64,000 nucleotides of DNA from Macquaria australasica (lineage: Eukaryota; Chordata; Actinopteri; Centrarchiformes; Percichthyidae), in assembly GCA_005408345.1 (NCBI GenBank), contig SEMN01000524.1, positions 305,199 to 369,198 of the forward strand, given 5' to 3'. The first letter of the stretch is position 1. Each line of letters begins with the position of its first letter. The position numbers and the translations under genes are program-made. Positions 1 to 12,081 of the stretch are shown here, one piece after another. Below the pieces are notes generated by a model, which did not search any database, was not told the DNA's origin, and saw only the letters and a list, made by a program, of their open reading frames with translations.

Positions 1-1640
1 ATACACAGAATACACACCTGAGGGCACACACACACTCTTATAAAGCAAGGCTGCCATTTGCTCACCTACCAGCTCACAATTTACATCTTCAGCAGTCAGG
101 ATCTCAGCATTTATAGCAGGGACATTTGGTATTCACACACTCCATTCACATATAACCCAGCAGTGCAGGTTATTCAACTTTTCTTAGGCAAGGAGCCCAA
201 ACTGTGTGCATTTTTTCACCTCTTCCTCTGGGATGTAAGCTCATTAAAACACTCTTCTTTAGCCAAGAAATGAGGAAGGGACCAATACCCATTTTAGCCC
301 TCGACCCAGGAGAGCAAAGAACAATGCAAGAGTTTGTACCAAGCTCTGGGTGATTAGCATATCGGTCAACCCCACAGAGAAGTGAGGAGAACTTTGTGAA
401 GGTAGTTCGTCAGTGCTTTGCAAAACAACCTATATGGCTGTTCCAAAACCAACTCATTAGAGTCAAAATTATGGTTGACACTTAAGATTAGGCAACAAAA
501 ACTACTTGGTTAAGGCTAATATAAATACTTTTATACTAACAATGAATCAACTCTGTGTAATGTACAAGGGGTCACCTATAGTGACAAACCCACAGAGAAT
601 GATTATCAACTCTGCAGTTACCTTCAGCTTTATAGAGCATTTTAGCGTTTATTGTTGTTTTTTTAACAGCCTGCAACTTTAATGTTTCGGCTCACTCTCA
701 TCAACCCAGTGTCCAGCAGCAGCAGCCAGCTGTTTTCAGCAAAACAGCGCTTATAAACCCACTGTACAACCAAGCAAAGTTAGCAGCTAGCTGGTGAAGA
801 AGATGGAACATTTAACAGGTAAAAAGCCAGATTTTTCCCTCAGGAGTCCAAAAAGATAGCTAAAAGAAATGTAGAAATTGGACTTGAATTTGGTCACCAG
901 AAATATAACTCCAAATGAATACTAAGCAACTGTTTGCTAATACATCAGCCATATGGAACATGTTCCACTGCCTGAAGGTGGCAAAAGAATCAATAAATTC
1001 TGCTTTACAGTTTGGGTAAGATTTCCTTTATGGTTATAAAAAAACAAAGTTGACTGTCGGTAGGAGATGGGATGCACCTCGTGTCGAAGTCACATACTTT
1101 GTAAACTCCATATTCCATCTCAACAGTCATCCTGAGACTATGCAGCAGTACAATAACATCACATTATTTCCACCTTTGCTACTGAGACAAGATGGTTATA
1201 ATTCACATGATTGCAAGAAGACATTTGTCAGGACGTTTTCAACAAGAAACTCTGTATATAATAATATTCACAGCATGCAGTATTTACAGAAGCATATCTA
1301 AAGCTTTTGCAGCCTGAAACTATAAACTATGAACACCATCCTGGTTTTGCCCTGGGCTGTGAAGAGAAGGTTTCAAATTTAAAAGGCAGTATTATTATAC
1401 AGAGGGAAATTAAAGGGAAATTACTTTAATATAAGACCAATAAAGACCTACTTCCACTCCAATACATAACAACAACATAATTCAGCTAATGTGTCAAAAG
1501 GAGAAAACCTCCTTGGTAACCGATCAAGAGGCGCAAATTATTATTGGGATTATTGGTGGGAAGCATCTCTGCCTGCTAAAGTTTTACCTGCATTCGATCT
1601 GCGTCTGATTACATCTCACCTTCCACTTCTGGACTCATGA
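1..1640. other. Non-coding stretch, no gene recognised
   Basis: AT-rich sequence with only short open frames (the longest about 80 codons) that show no recognisable domain. No splice-bounded exon, RNA gene or mobile-element core is visible. A short CAG-like run occurs near 715-730. Confidence 0.5.
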
Positions 1641-1659
1641 TACTGTGGAGACCTGCACA

Positions 1660-1706
1660 AGCTGTGTGTGTTTGTGTTTGTGTGTGTATGTGTGTGTGTT
1701 GTTTGT
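1660..1706. repeat. (TG)n-rich microsatellite
   Basis: Interrupted GT dinucleotide run (GTGTGTGTTTGTG-type units). It produces valine/cysteine-rich artefact translations and is not coding. Confidence 0.8.
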
Positions 1707-1717
1707 GGTCCCTTTCG

Positions 1718-2010
1718 ACATGGCGTCTCTTCAAAGCCAGAGGAAGGAAGTCAGGTATTTGGGGCGGCTGGTAGGTCCCTGCAGGGGGATCAGCAGATCA
1801 AAGTCCGTCCTGTCCGGTGGCTGCAGGCAGGAGGGGAGGATGGACAGTCGTGTCCTGGCGTCTGCTCTCATCAGGAGGACACAGCAGGATGACCCGGCTC
1901 AGAGGAAGCTGCACATTCGAACTCACATGCAGCTGGTCAGCACTGTGGGCGGTCTTTGTATTCAGGATCACCGGTTCGATCACACAGCCTGCTGCTGTGT
2001 TACAATGTGA
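1718..2010. other. Unrecognised GC-richer block with a ~100-codon open frame
   Basis: This block is more GC-rich than its surroundings and stays open in several frames; the + strand frame ends at 2010. The translated product is basic (many Arg) and matches nothing I recognise. The segment AGGAAGTCAGGT (about 1744) also occurs in the dispersed repeat X copies near 8905, 19110 and 38050, so repeat ancestry is more likely than a host exon. No confident splice sites were identified. Confidence 0.25.
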
Positions 2011-2279
2011 ACAAAAAATGAAAAATCACATACCATGGTCTAATGTTGAGAGTTATTCTGGCAGTTAGTTTACAAGAAGAGATACGTACTTTGCCTTCTA
2101 CTACAGGAAATGACAGAAGGCCTTTTCTGATGGACAGATCGTTCAAAGGGACAACTAAAGGGACAGCTAAACCAAGTTTAAACCGGGTCAGTCATCCTCC
2201 AAGACTTGAGGTAAAAGGACGTCATTTTGTTGGCTCTGTACTTCCATGCTAACAATGCACTAAACTACACTGTACTAGT

Positions 2280-2438
2280 TTACTTCTAAATCTTGTATCT
2301 CTTGTATCTCTTGCTTGTATTTTTGCACTTTTAAAGTGTAAATCTTTTCACCTTTGCTGTGTTTTTATTACCCTGTAAAGCACATTGAATTGCCCTGGTG
2401 TATGAAATGTGCTATCCAAATAAAGTTGCCTTGCCTTT
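2280..2438 (+). mobile_element. 3' tail of a CR1/L2/Rex1-type LINE
   Basis: The segment ends in the typical fish LINE 3' arrangement: TAAAGCACATTGAATT, then a CTATCCAAATAAAG stretch and a short repetitive tail (TTGCCTTGCCTT). AATAAA lies inside the tail region. Only the 3' UTR survives and no reverse-transcriptase frame is upstream, consistent with strong 5' truncation. Assignment to the CR1/L2/Rex group rests on remembered family tails, not on a search. Confidence 0.55.
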
Positions 2439-2440
2439 TA

Positions 2441-3150
2441 GGATGATTGTCTTGCTCCTTTGTCCTGAAAGTGGGGGACTATGTTCAGAAATCCTAGAGT
2501 GTTCACCCTATGTGGGCTCAGCACTTTAACCTCATCGTCATTGTTTTATTTAAAGTCCAATGTGCCCGAGTGTAGAGACAAAACAAAGACATCTGAGATT
2601 TGAAACCACAGTATGTTAAAATATGAGAATGTGTCCATATAACATGCTGTATTTCTGTGAGCTATGAACAGTCTGGACAGACGACTGAGTGGAGCTCTGT
2701 GGGTGTCTGCCAAGTCAATTTGTTACTTTTTCTCCCTTAAACACACACACGGACAGAAACACACTGACTTACACACATACATAGACACATAGGGTTACAT
2801 ACAAACACTCATCTCAATGGACACACACACGCACACACGTCCACACTCCCTACAGCTTCAATTTGTTCTTATTTGTGCTTGGAGATGAGAAGGCAGGCAG
2901 AGCGATACGGATGGATGGACGGCGGCGTGGACAGGGAGCGAAGGCAAGAATGAAGGCAGGGAAGAAACGTGTTGACGGTTAAGTGTATTCATTATTCACG
3001 CAGGAATGAATGCTTCGTTCGTAACCGTTGTGACATCACCATCCATCAGCACGCCTGCCCTCCTCCTCCCCTCGCTCGGCAGTGGCAAAACTATGCATCA
3101 GTGTGTGTTGAGCATCTGCGTTTGTTCTAATTTCTAGTTTGGACCACTTT
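2441..3150. other. Non-coding stretch with CA-rich segment
   Basis: Contains a loose CA/ACAC-rich tract at about 2741-2845 and a short GA/GGAT-rich patch at 2900-2960. No gene is recognised. The part at 2960-3080 is non-repetitive. Confidence 0.5.
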
Positions 3151-3159
3151 TCTTCTTTA

Positions 3160-3830
3160 ATTTTTCAATCACTGTCTTCCTGTCTTCCCTTCATCATGGT
3201 AACCATTCATCCTTCCAGTTACATGATGACCCAGAAGTCTGCAACACCTCCTTCATCCATTTGTCTGTCTATCCATCCCTCCATCAGTCCATCCGTTTAT
3301 CATTTTCACATCTTTTGTTGAGTGCTTTACTTTTTCTTTCTGCCAACCACTAGATTTCCTTTCTTGTCTCCATCATGGTGACCAGTCATAGTTTCGGCAA
3401 CTATATGGTAACCAAATTTTCCGTCACAGTCCATCCACTTTCATTTGGACTGCCTTACTTTTTCCACCTTTTGATCACCTGCTTCCATTTTACTCTCCAT
3501 CATGGTAAATCAGTCATAGTTCCAGTTTTTATATGGTGACCATGCCATCTGTGACACCTCCTCAATTCCTCCATAAGTCCATCTCTTTTTTAATTTTTTT
3601 GTTGACGACCACATTTGTTTTGCATCTGCTTTCTTATCTCCTTCATGGTAACCAGCTGTCATTTCAGTTGTTATATGGTACCCAATGGACCACCTTATTT
3701 TTTCATGTGCCAATCACTACTTTTGTTTTACCTCTCCATCATGGTAGTCCAACATCAGTCCAGTTATTATATGGTGACCAAGTCATTTGTAACACCCCTC
3801 CATCCCTGCATCCCTCTATCCATTTCTCCA
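3160..3830. repeat. Degenerate long-unit tandem repeat (minisatellite-like)
   Basis: The phrase CATCATGGTAACC/CATGGTGACCA recurs near 3192, 3371, 3498, 3641 and 3737. Each time it is followed about 20-40 nt later by a second shared phrase (AGTT..TATATGGTGACC-like). Spacing varies from about 100 to 180 nt. Between the anchors are pyrimidine-rich fillers (CTCCATCC). The open frames here follow the repeat and are not genes. Confidence 0.6.
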
Positions 3831-5435
3831 CATACTGTAAGTCCATCTATTCTTGTGCCAAGCCCTTGTAATTCTGATTAAAGCTGCTCCATCTTGAAAT
3901 GCGTAATTTTGTTTTCTAGTCACACAGCTTCCTTCCTTCCATGTGGCTCTCTCTCCATCCGTTGTTCATTCTCTCTATTCCCCCGTCCTTCCCGTCATCC
4001 ATCCATCACTTCACCTCATCCATACAACTCTGATTATCAAGACTAACTGTCTATATATACTCCATCACTGATCTCCTCATTGTAGAATCAGTCATTTCTC
4101 AACAACGCTTACAATCTCCTTCTTTCCTTCCATCTTTCCTCTCACACTCACACTCCCCCTGTTTCGCTCCATATAGGATGAATGGCCACAGCAACGACCC
4201 AGCGTCCTCACCCTCTCGCTGTGAAAGAACCGGCCTTTAATGAATGTTTCATGGCCATGACATCGTCCAGCTCCACTTTATGGGTCTATTTTTCTCTCCT
4301 CGGGCTATTTCACAGCATAATGGCGCCCCGGCGTCGTATTGGCAGCAATATTTTCTCAGTATAGATCTTGCAGTTGGTGGTGCAGTATGTTGGAAGCATT
4401 GATTTTCCTTCCCGAACCTTCCTACACATCTCTTTGTAGAGGATGTAATGTTGCCTCAGATTGTGTGGTTGGCGATGGATCAGCTTTAAGAAGCACCTGG
4501 CTCTATTTCCCTAAATATCTGTCTTCCTAGTGGATTATCCGTATCTCGCCCTGTAAGTACTACAGTTTGTAATGTGCTGGTAGAATAAATGTGTGCCTCA
4601 AAGAGTCAACAGGAAAACACTGATTGCAGAGGATAACTCCTGCTGCAGGTAGAGGAGGTTTCACACCTGCAGGCCATGGTTCCTTCTTCCCTTAAAAGCC
4701 TCCTTTACTGTCGCCATGAGTGAAGGATGAAACAGTAACACGGAGAAAAAGACCGGCTTTAGCACTGAGCTTCTGGCCTCTGCTGGTACCAAGCCTTCAC
4801 AGAAGATCCTTAGATGTGGTCTCAGTAGTTCTAGTGGACATCCCAAGATCTAAAGAATGATGAGGCTTTTGCAGTTAAAGGGACACCTAATGAGCTCAGC
4901 CCAGCTGACTCATTTAAGTTTAAAGTTTAAAAAGCAGATGTTTGTTCTTATAGTTCTAAAACAGATGCACATCAGATGATGCGATGACAGATTTGGCAGC
5001 CATGAGTAGTTTTGGGGTCTAATAACTATTTATTGAATGCTAATTCATTATTAAATCTGCTTATGAATCCAAATCCTTTATCACAGAAAGAAAGTTAGAA
5101 ATAACTTAATTATTAATAACTAAAACTCAAAGAACTAAAATCCATTTCTCCCCAGATAGATTACATATTTTTATTTAACTAAATAACAAACCTCAATGTT
5201 TTGTACATTTCACTTTGCTAAAAAAAAAAAAGAGACAAAATATGTGATAAGATTCAAAGTTCTCCAAATACAACAACATTTTATAAGGAATACAACATAG
5301 AAGAATAATGACAATTAATATAAGAGATGGTTAAAAAGGAATTTCAAAGTATTGTTACAGAGATTCGCATAAAATAGTTTATAAAAGAGTATAAGAGAAG
5401 ATATAGTACACCCATATTTATACAGTTAAGAGTTT
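3831..5435. other. Non-coding stretch, no gene recognised
   Basis: Pyrimidine-rich at its left edge (3900-4160), then unique-looking sequence at 4160-4560 and AT-rich sequence to 5435. The short frames present have no recognisable domain. A poly-A run lies at about 5221-5232. Confidence 0.45.
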
Positions 5436-5439
5436 TCAG

Positions 5440-5600
5440 TTGACCCTGGATGTCTTTAGACGGTGGGAGGAAACTGGAGCAGTCAGAGGAAACACATGTA
5501 GACCCAGAGACACACACAAACTCCAAAGAGAGAGATCCCTGCCAGTTGGTAGGTTTGAACTCAGGACCTTGTTGCTGCGAGAGGTAAACACTTTGAGATA
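5440..5600 (-). mobile_element. SINE-like repeat, diverged antisense copy
   Basis: Read on the minus strand, this segment runs through a GTTCAAACC-like B-box region, GGAGTTTGTGTGTG, CTTCCTCCCAC-like and CTAAAGACATCC. These are the same ordered blocks as in the better preserved copy at 7611-7982. The copy is truncated and diverged. Confidence 0.6.
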
Positions 5601-5854
5601 AACTAGTTTATAACAAGGGTTAACCTGGAGGTTTGTTTACGACTTGCCTTGCCTGAGTGTCTTTTTTTTTGAAGCTGTATCATTTGCAGATGATGAAGAT
5701 GTTTCCACAGGATGCAGCAGGTTTAATCAGATTCATTATCACAATGTGATTAGAAATCCCCTGCTTAAACTTTTTACAATGCTGTACTAACCCAACACCA
5801 TCATTTCAGACCCTGCTATTGCTCACCTGCCCGCCAGATGTCCTCAGTGTGTTT

Positions 5855-6085
5855 CCCACTCTAACCCATCACGTGACCAGTCACCTGTCACACCTGCTCC
5901 TCATCAGTCATCAGCCCCAGTATATATACTCCCCAGGCAGCATTCACCTGTTGTTTTTGTTGCTTGTTCTTTGAGCTCTACATGCCTTTGTTCCTTTTGT
6001 TTTTCTCTGCCTTCCTAGGAACATTTATGTTTTTGATTCTTGACCAAATAAAGCCCCCCAAACCTCTGCATTATGAGTTTGTCCT
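5855..6085 (+). repeat. LTR-like or solo-LTR-like dispersed repeat
   Basis: A C/T-rich block (CACCTGTCACACCTGCTCC) precedes a TATA-like TATATATACTCC (about 5922-5933), and an AATAAAGCCC poly-A signal lies near 6047. That promoter-then-polyadenylation order resembles a solo LTR, and similar architecture occurs at 46950-47345 and 51300-52110. No target duplication or internal region was confirmed, so the class is unresolved. Confidence 0.4.
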
Positions 6086-7600
6086 CAATCTCAGCCTTGG
6101 ATGGAGTACTAAAAAAAGAAAAATTGGAAAAGAAGTAAACAGCCTTACACATGTACACTTCCAGAACATGGTCCAGTCCTACACTTTCTGGTTAAACTTC
6201 ATGCCACTGCTAAGCTCTCTGTGTCCCCCAACAACCTGACCTTCATCCAAAAGTAGATTCTTTTCTCTCAGCTCTTATGAGCTAAAGCGACCTTTCCGTC
6301 AGGGTAAGCTTGAAGCTACACCTCATCTTCCATCAGAGACTGAAAACTAATCTACTGAAGCAGGACCTTCACCCTGCTGAACCATATTACATCTCCCCTT
6401 TACTTTCTCTAATTGCTCTCTCCTCAGAAGAACCAGTTCTCTGTCTTTCCTGAGCTGTATTTGTTTTCTCACACTTTTCTCTTATATAACCACTTTATAA
6501 TCGCAGGGACATCATTAGGGAATTGTGACTGACATTTTTACTCCTGAGTGTGACTTACAGTATGCTCTGACTTCTACAAAGCCTACATGCATACCTAATT
6601 TCCATCCTAGTCACCCCTGAATATAAGTAGATTATAATGCATGTGCTGCACAGACTTAAATCTTCTTACACGTATAATGTAAAGCACAGAGGTGTTCATG
6701 CTGGAAATCTCCCATCATACATCTGTCCTACATGTGCTACATGATGAGCAATTTAATTTAAAACGTAATTCTCTTTTCAGCGGCAGAGGCAGCGTCTCTT
6801 ACTGTAACACAGCAGACCACTGCTTTCATCATATTTAATGTTTCCTGTTGAGAGCTGATTTAAAAGAAACTGGCTCACGTAAAAAAAGTTAACTAATAAA
6901 ACATGAAAAGATGTTTTTATTAGGAACACACGAAGGCATTGTGTTCATCATGACAGGCTATGTGGCCAACACACTGTAAACATTTAGCTCATGTCACATT
7001 TACAGTGTATAAATCTTGAATTTGAAGGCTCATGCACACCTTCAGTTTCTTGTGGACAGGTGCGTAGGAGGAAATGTCGATAGGAAAGAGAAAAGAGAAC
7101 TCCCGCACAGTGTCCTTGTACTTGCAATAAACTTTATTAGAGATTAGTGCTGCCCCCTGAAAGTCAAAGATTTGACTTATCAGTTGGAGTCCCCTCAGTC
7201 GACTGAGATTCTTCAAGTCGAGCAGACGGTTTTTGTTTAGTTTTTTTGTCAGTCAGTGTGCAGGTACTTGATATAGAAATATGCCATGATATTCAATGCT
7301 TGTTTTGACAATGTCACACCTCCAATATCATTCTCATCATTCTCATAAAGAAAAATATATGTTTGATAATAAGTGATATTCATCTGTAGATGTCCTGCCA
7401 TAACTATCTAACTATTCGTCGTTGGACCTGAATAATATTCATGCTGAATCCAACATGTCATAGACTCATAAGCTCAATTTCCACCAACAACTGGGCTGGT
7501 GTTGCACCGTAAACCGTGAATGGTGGAATACACGCGGCTATAAATACAGCTCTGAGGCGGCGTTAAGATAAGGGCACATCAAGTGTGGGTTTGGCATTTC
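6086..7600. other. Non-coding stretch, no gene recognised
   Basis: Unique-looking AT-rich sequence. Open frames are short and without domains. No RNA gene is visible. Confidence 0.45.
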
Positions 7601-7610
7601 TCTGCATGGG

Positions 7611-7982
7611 CGGCACGGTGGTGCAGTGGTTAGCACTGTCGCCTCACAGCAAGAGGGTTCAGGGTTCGCACACGCCGGCCGGCTGGGGCCCTTCTGTGTG
7701 GAGTTTGCATGTTCTCCCCGTGTCCACGCGGGTTCTCTCCGGGCACTCCGGCTTCCTCCCACCATCCAAAGACATGCAAGTTAGGTTAATTGGTTCTAAA
7801 TTGTCCATAGGTGTGACTGTGAGTGTGAATGTTTGTCTGTCTCTATGTGTCAGCCCTGTGATTGACTGGCGACCAGTCCTGGGTGTACCCCGCCTCTCGC
7901 CCAATGTCAGCTGGGACTGGCTCCAGCCCCCCGCGACCCTCTAAGAGGATAAGCGGTATAGAAAATGGATGGATGGATGGAC
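7611..7982 (+). mobile_element. tRNA-derived-type SINE with ATGG/GATG tail
   Basis: The head has an RNA polymerase III A-box-like TGGTGCAGTGG (7618-7628) and a degraded B-box-like GGTTCGCACAC (about 7663). The body carries the familiar fish repeat blocks GTTTGCATGTTCTCCCC and CTTCCTCCCAC, then CAAAGACATGCA. The 3' end reads AAGCGGTATAGAAAATGG followed by GGATGGATGG. A GATG-type tail is known from Rex3/RTE-type fish LINEs and suggests such a partner for mobilisation. A 119-codon frame across it is fortuitous. A second diverged copy lies antisense at 5440-5600. Confidence 0.7.
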
Positions 7983-8755
7983 AACTCAATGGATCACATT
8001 CAGCTTGAGAATAATAAGACTAAATGCCATAACATCAGACTGGCACCTCAGAACTGTATTGGCACAGATCTATTTTAGGAATAGTAGTAATCTTGAGAGC
8101 TCATATGCTGCATGCCTTCTGTTCAGCTCAGCAGCTAAAATTAGTCTCATATGTTTCCGTCTTACTGGAAGCAGACATTACACCAAACACAAATGTCACA
8201 CAGGAAACGCAGACGCAGGCATGGAGAGAACATTAAAATTATGTTGAAAGAGCTTCGATGTCTCCACACTGAGCAGACAAGTGTCATTTATTCATCCCGA
8301 GCAGGCTCCATACGTTGCGAACAAGCTGCGGCTCATTCTTACTGTACAGAAGAGGTGTGTGTGTGTGTGTGTGTTGAGGGGGATGAAGGGCAGCCCTGTG
8401 GGACGCTTCTTGCTGTTCAGTTTAACAAGGTGGCACTGGAGCCGAAAAATCTCATGCATCCTAAAAAGCATTTTCCCCACAGACGGTCATTAGAGAAAGC
8501 AGTTCTCTGAATCTGTTCCGAAGGTACCTACAACATCAGACAGGTTCAAAAATACCTTTTCTACCAGTTACTTACAATTTCTTTCTTCGAGTTCCTTTCT
8601 ATTTTTTGAATAAATGTTTTACAATAACTTACCCTGTACGTTATTTCTTTCATTTCCAGTATGCGAGAGTATAGAGCTTCAAATGTATAAGGTACCATGT
8701 GGTCAACTAGCTTAGTGTGTACTTGTGGCCCTTTCTACATCACATGACGTAATAT
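7983..8755. other. Non-coding stretch with short (TG)n run
   Basis: Contains a GTGTGTGTGTGTGTG run at about 8354-8374. Nearby open frames are short and not recognisable. No gene is supported. Confidence 0.45.
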
Positions 8756-8759
8756 AACA

Positions 8760-9140
8760 TAATAACGTCCCGTCACATCCCACAATCAGACCGCCCTCCC
8801 CAAATATATAGCTTGTCTGTGCAGCAGCTTATTAGAACACATATTTACGTTTACTGTTGGGCAGCGACCTCTAGTGGCTGTAGTAATTATGACGGGAGCA
8901 AAGGAGGAAGTCAGGTGAGGTAATAGAAAGACCGACAAAGTCTGTGTAAGGTTAAGGCTGGGATGGATGGATGGGTCAAATATGGGACTGTCACCCAGGA
9001 GACTGCTGTTCGTGTCCCATGTGAAACCAAAAGTCAACGTTGACTTATTTTAACTTACGTCAGATCGTAACATTAAGTTAGTAATTCATGTGACATTAGT
9101 ACTTAACTTAATAACTTACAATCTAGCCAAGTAGTTTTGG
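8760..9140 (+). repeat. Dispersed repeat X, copy 1
   Basis: Shares ordered blocks with 18955-19330: GCGACCTCTAGTGG, TAATTATGACGGGAGCAAAG, GAGGAAGTCAGGTGAGGTA, a GGATGGATG patch, ACTTTCACCCAGGAGAC-like and GTTCGTGTCCCATGTGAA. The right side is a run of TTAACTTA-type sequence. The element class is unknown. No transposase or RT frame is present, so it would be non-autonomous. Confidence 0.6.
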
Positions 9141-9925
9141 TGAAGGAGTGAACTTTTCCAGGACTCAAGGATGACACTAATGGAGAGTTAAATAAGGGTG
9201 GTGCCCCGAGGTGAATTTAAGGTGAGTTAAATTCTGTTATTTAGTATAAATATTGATTATTTCTGATAGCTGAAGTTAAGTGTCATACCACCAATTTATT
9301 TTGTACCAATTTGTATTTAGGCCTATGCTACGTATTTTTGGTGCTGCCTTTATTTACTGTAACGATGCGCGATACAAAACCTGAGATAGAAGATGTATAC
9401 ATTATAAAAGTAGTATTAACAAAAAATGTATATTAATTATCAAACATTAACTGAACCAAGAGTAAACCAAGGTTCACTGTTGCCAGTATGTTTGGTCCAT
9501 TGCTTCAGCAGCAAACTGTTTAGGGAAAGGCAGAAATGTTCAGGAACAACAAGACAAAAACAGAAACTGGATTCCCCCCCCCCTTTCAGAAATACACCTA
9601 TACAGAGAAACAACAGATTCAGTTCAAGGTCTGAACCTCCATGATGAAGTTTCATTTGCAATAATTTAATAGTGTCCCTGAAAAGTGCTCAAATGGCTTG
9701 TAAAACCTGCTCATATAATAAAATCCTGGCTAACGTCCCACAATGGAAATATTCCATTTAGCACTGATTATGACGTGTGTTCCATGTTTAATGTCTGCCA
9801 TGTATTTAAGTCATGATTTATAAAACACTATTGACAGATTTGAAACTCCAGTTATTACATCACCTTTTTTATGGGATTTTACATTATTTAAATGATTATA
9901 TCATCATTCGTTTAAAGAGACTGGG
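9141..9925. other. Non-coding stretch, no gene recognised
   Basis: AT-rich unique-looking sequence with a short C-run (about 9576-9583). No gene, RNA or element core is recognised. Confidence 0.45.
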
Positions 9926-9929
9926 CGGA

Positions 9930-10195
9930 GAGGAAGAGAGATGATTGATGTGAGGAGAATTAAAAAATGGTGGTATGAGAGATTACAGAGAATTCAAACT
10001 AGGGGAAAAAAAGACAATAAAAGGAAAGAAAAGGATGAAGGCAGACAGAAAAAGGGAGGAGAGAGGTGGGAAAATTTTGGATGAAGAAGAGAAGGGGAGG
10101 AAGGCATGGAAGAGGACAGACAACAGAAAGAGGCATACATGGAGAGAAAGGAGAAAGTAGTGGGTTGGGTGGAGGAGAGGAAAGTGGAGGGACGC
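9930..10195. repeat. Purine-rich (GA) tract on the + strand
   Basis: About 260 nt made very largely of A and G on the + strand (AGGAAAGAAAAGGATGAAGG-type). It produces K/R/E-rich frames on + and S/L/F/P-rich frames on -, neither of which looks like a gene. Mirror-type purine tracts can adopt triplex structure. Confidence 0.7.
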
Positions 10196-10442
10196 TGTTC
10201 TCACATGCATTACATCTTTTTTTCATTAGTTTCAAAAAGGTGTAGGGTGTGAAGAGAGGCAATGTAGGGTGTATGAAGTGGTGTGTGTGTGTGTGTGTGT
10301 GTGTGTATTCTTTTGAGTAGGATGGATATTGTAAGGAGAGGTAATGAAGAATGAGAGCAGATGAAGTAGATTTGTGTTTGCGTGTGTTTGTGTTGTTTTT
10401 TAGAAAGATGAGAGGATGTGGAGTGTAAGGAGAGGTATGGAG

Positions 10443-10476
<34 letters not shown>

Positions 10477-10670
10477 GAACATATGAGAGAAAGATGAACA
10501 CGAGGATAAAAGTGAGTGTGTGTGATGTTTGGCACTGGTGGGCAACACTCTAGGATTTTGATGGAGTGAGTCTGTTGTCATATGTATGGAAATGTCACCC
10601 CACTAGTGTGTGTGTGTGTGTATGTGTGTGTGTGTTTATGGGTGTGTAGGTTTGTGTTTATGTGTGACTC
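10196..10670. repeat. GT-rich compound microsatellite cluster
   Basis: Three (TG)n runs lie at about 10280-10306, 10447-10472 and 10605-10660. They are separated by similar purine-rich spacers (GTAAGGAGAGGTA appears near 10332 and 10426), which suggests local duplication of a spacer-plus-TG unit. The long antisense frames full of Thr-His repeats are translations of the CA strand. Confidence 0.75.
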
Positions 10671-12077
10671 ATCTTAAAGTACCATAACTACCTCTTTAAC
10701 TACAAATATGTGTACTTCACATTTTTGCTGACCATATTTTAATGCAGTTTCAGCTCTAAGTTTTGGGACTACAGTTCCCATAATGCTTTGGGGGATGTAA
10801 TGTTGCCATGGATTCAGTGCGTTATGCTTTGGGCTACAACTTGAGCCCCATTGTTTTAACCTTTATTTGTTTACATTTTGGCAAACTAGCTATTAGCACT
10901 TCCTGTTTGCAGTGTCTCCATGGATGTACAGACAACTATCACTGGGTTACTTTGACACATGATGATTCTCAGGCAAGCATCTTTTCTTCTATGATTTCTA
11001 AGCAGATTTATGGATTTATTTATTCACGAAGGACGTTCGAGATAACCTTGAAAGGTGTACGTCACACTGAATATAGAAACATGTTCTGTCTCTCTGACAC
11101 ACACGCACGCACCCACTCAGACACACATTATTCTGTCACCTGCAGTTACTGCAGTTTAGTAGCCTCTAATGCCGGATACATGTGTGCGGTTTCCTGTTGA
11201 TAAGCTTCCTTTTGAATAAAGTTTCAGTTTGAAGACTCCATTTTGTTGGAGAGCCACATTGGAGAAGGCTGCATGTTTTTATCCAACTCCATCCTCTTTG
11301 TTTACGCCTTTGAGAAGGTATAATCTGTAAGTAAATTAGTTCAGGATCACATTGTACATGTTGTGCAAGCTTTATTTAGACAATTAGTCAACTTTAAGAT
11401 GTGCATTTACTTTTATTTATTAAGTGAAAGATTATATACAGATTTAAGTAATTGTCATTATGTGGAATTTACACACATATTTGTACTGTTTCAGTTTCAC
11501 ACCACTTCCATCAAAAATACAAGTCAGCTCCTGTCTTGGCCACTTTTTTTGGGAGAGTGTTTAACTCGCTGCATAGCTATGCATGTGAATGCGTGGTGAG
11601 GGCAGAAGAAAACATGTGTACCATGTCTGAGTGTTCAGATTTGTTATCTGAGAAGAAGGGGTGTGATTTTGGACGCAAATTGCGGGAATCTTGCATTACG
11701 GGTTTTAAAGTAACTTCATGGCCTCCATGAGCTGTGTGTCGCAGCCACTGCTGCTGCTCCCGCTGCTGACTGTGTCGGTACACAGGCCAAACCAGCAGGA
11801 CAAACCACAATAACTAACTTCCCGTTGTTTTTTGTTGCTTTCACCTCACGCAGTATCTTTGCCTCACATCTCTTCCTCCTCGCCCCCCCCCCCCCACACT
11901 TTAACTCTCCTACGCCCCCCAGGGGAGGCACCTCACAGTTTGAAAGCCTTTAATGTAAAGTATGCATGATGTGCTAAAGCATGAAGGATCACTGGAATCA
12001 TCCTTTATGGCTGGTTTATACAGAACAGAACTCTCCTTTGCTCTCTGCTTGTCTGAGCATCTTCTTTTACTTATTAT

Positions 12078-12080
<3 letters not shown>
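10671..12080. other. Non-coding stretch, no gene recognised
   Basis: Contains GGGACTACAGTTCCCAT near 10766 (a short palindrome-like, ZNF143-like sequence), CACACGCACGCACCC at about 11099-11113 and a C-homopolymer at about 11883-11896. Several frames of 70-130 codons have no recognisable domain. Confidence 0.4.

Positions 12081-12081
<1 letters not shown>

Noticed and set aside
1645..2010. Possible host exon (121-codon frame)
   Set aside because: Left part is TG microsatellite, the middle shares text with repeat X, no confident splice sites; kept only as an unrecognised block.
7611..7700. Functional tRNA gene
   Set aside because: A-box-like sequence is present but the B box is degraded, there is no cloverleaf, and the segment continues into a typical SINE body and tail.
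9999..10581. Long minus-strand frames of 120-178 codons rich in Thr-His repeats
   Set aside because: They are translations of the CA strand of GT microsatellites and the pyrimidine strand of a purine tract; no domain.
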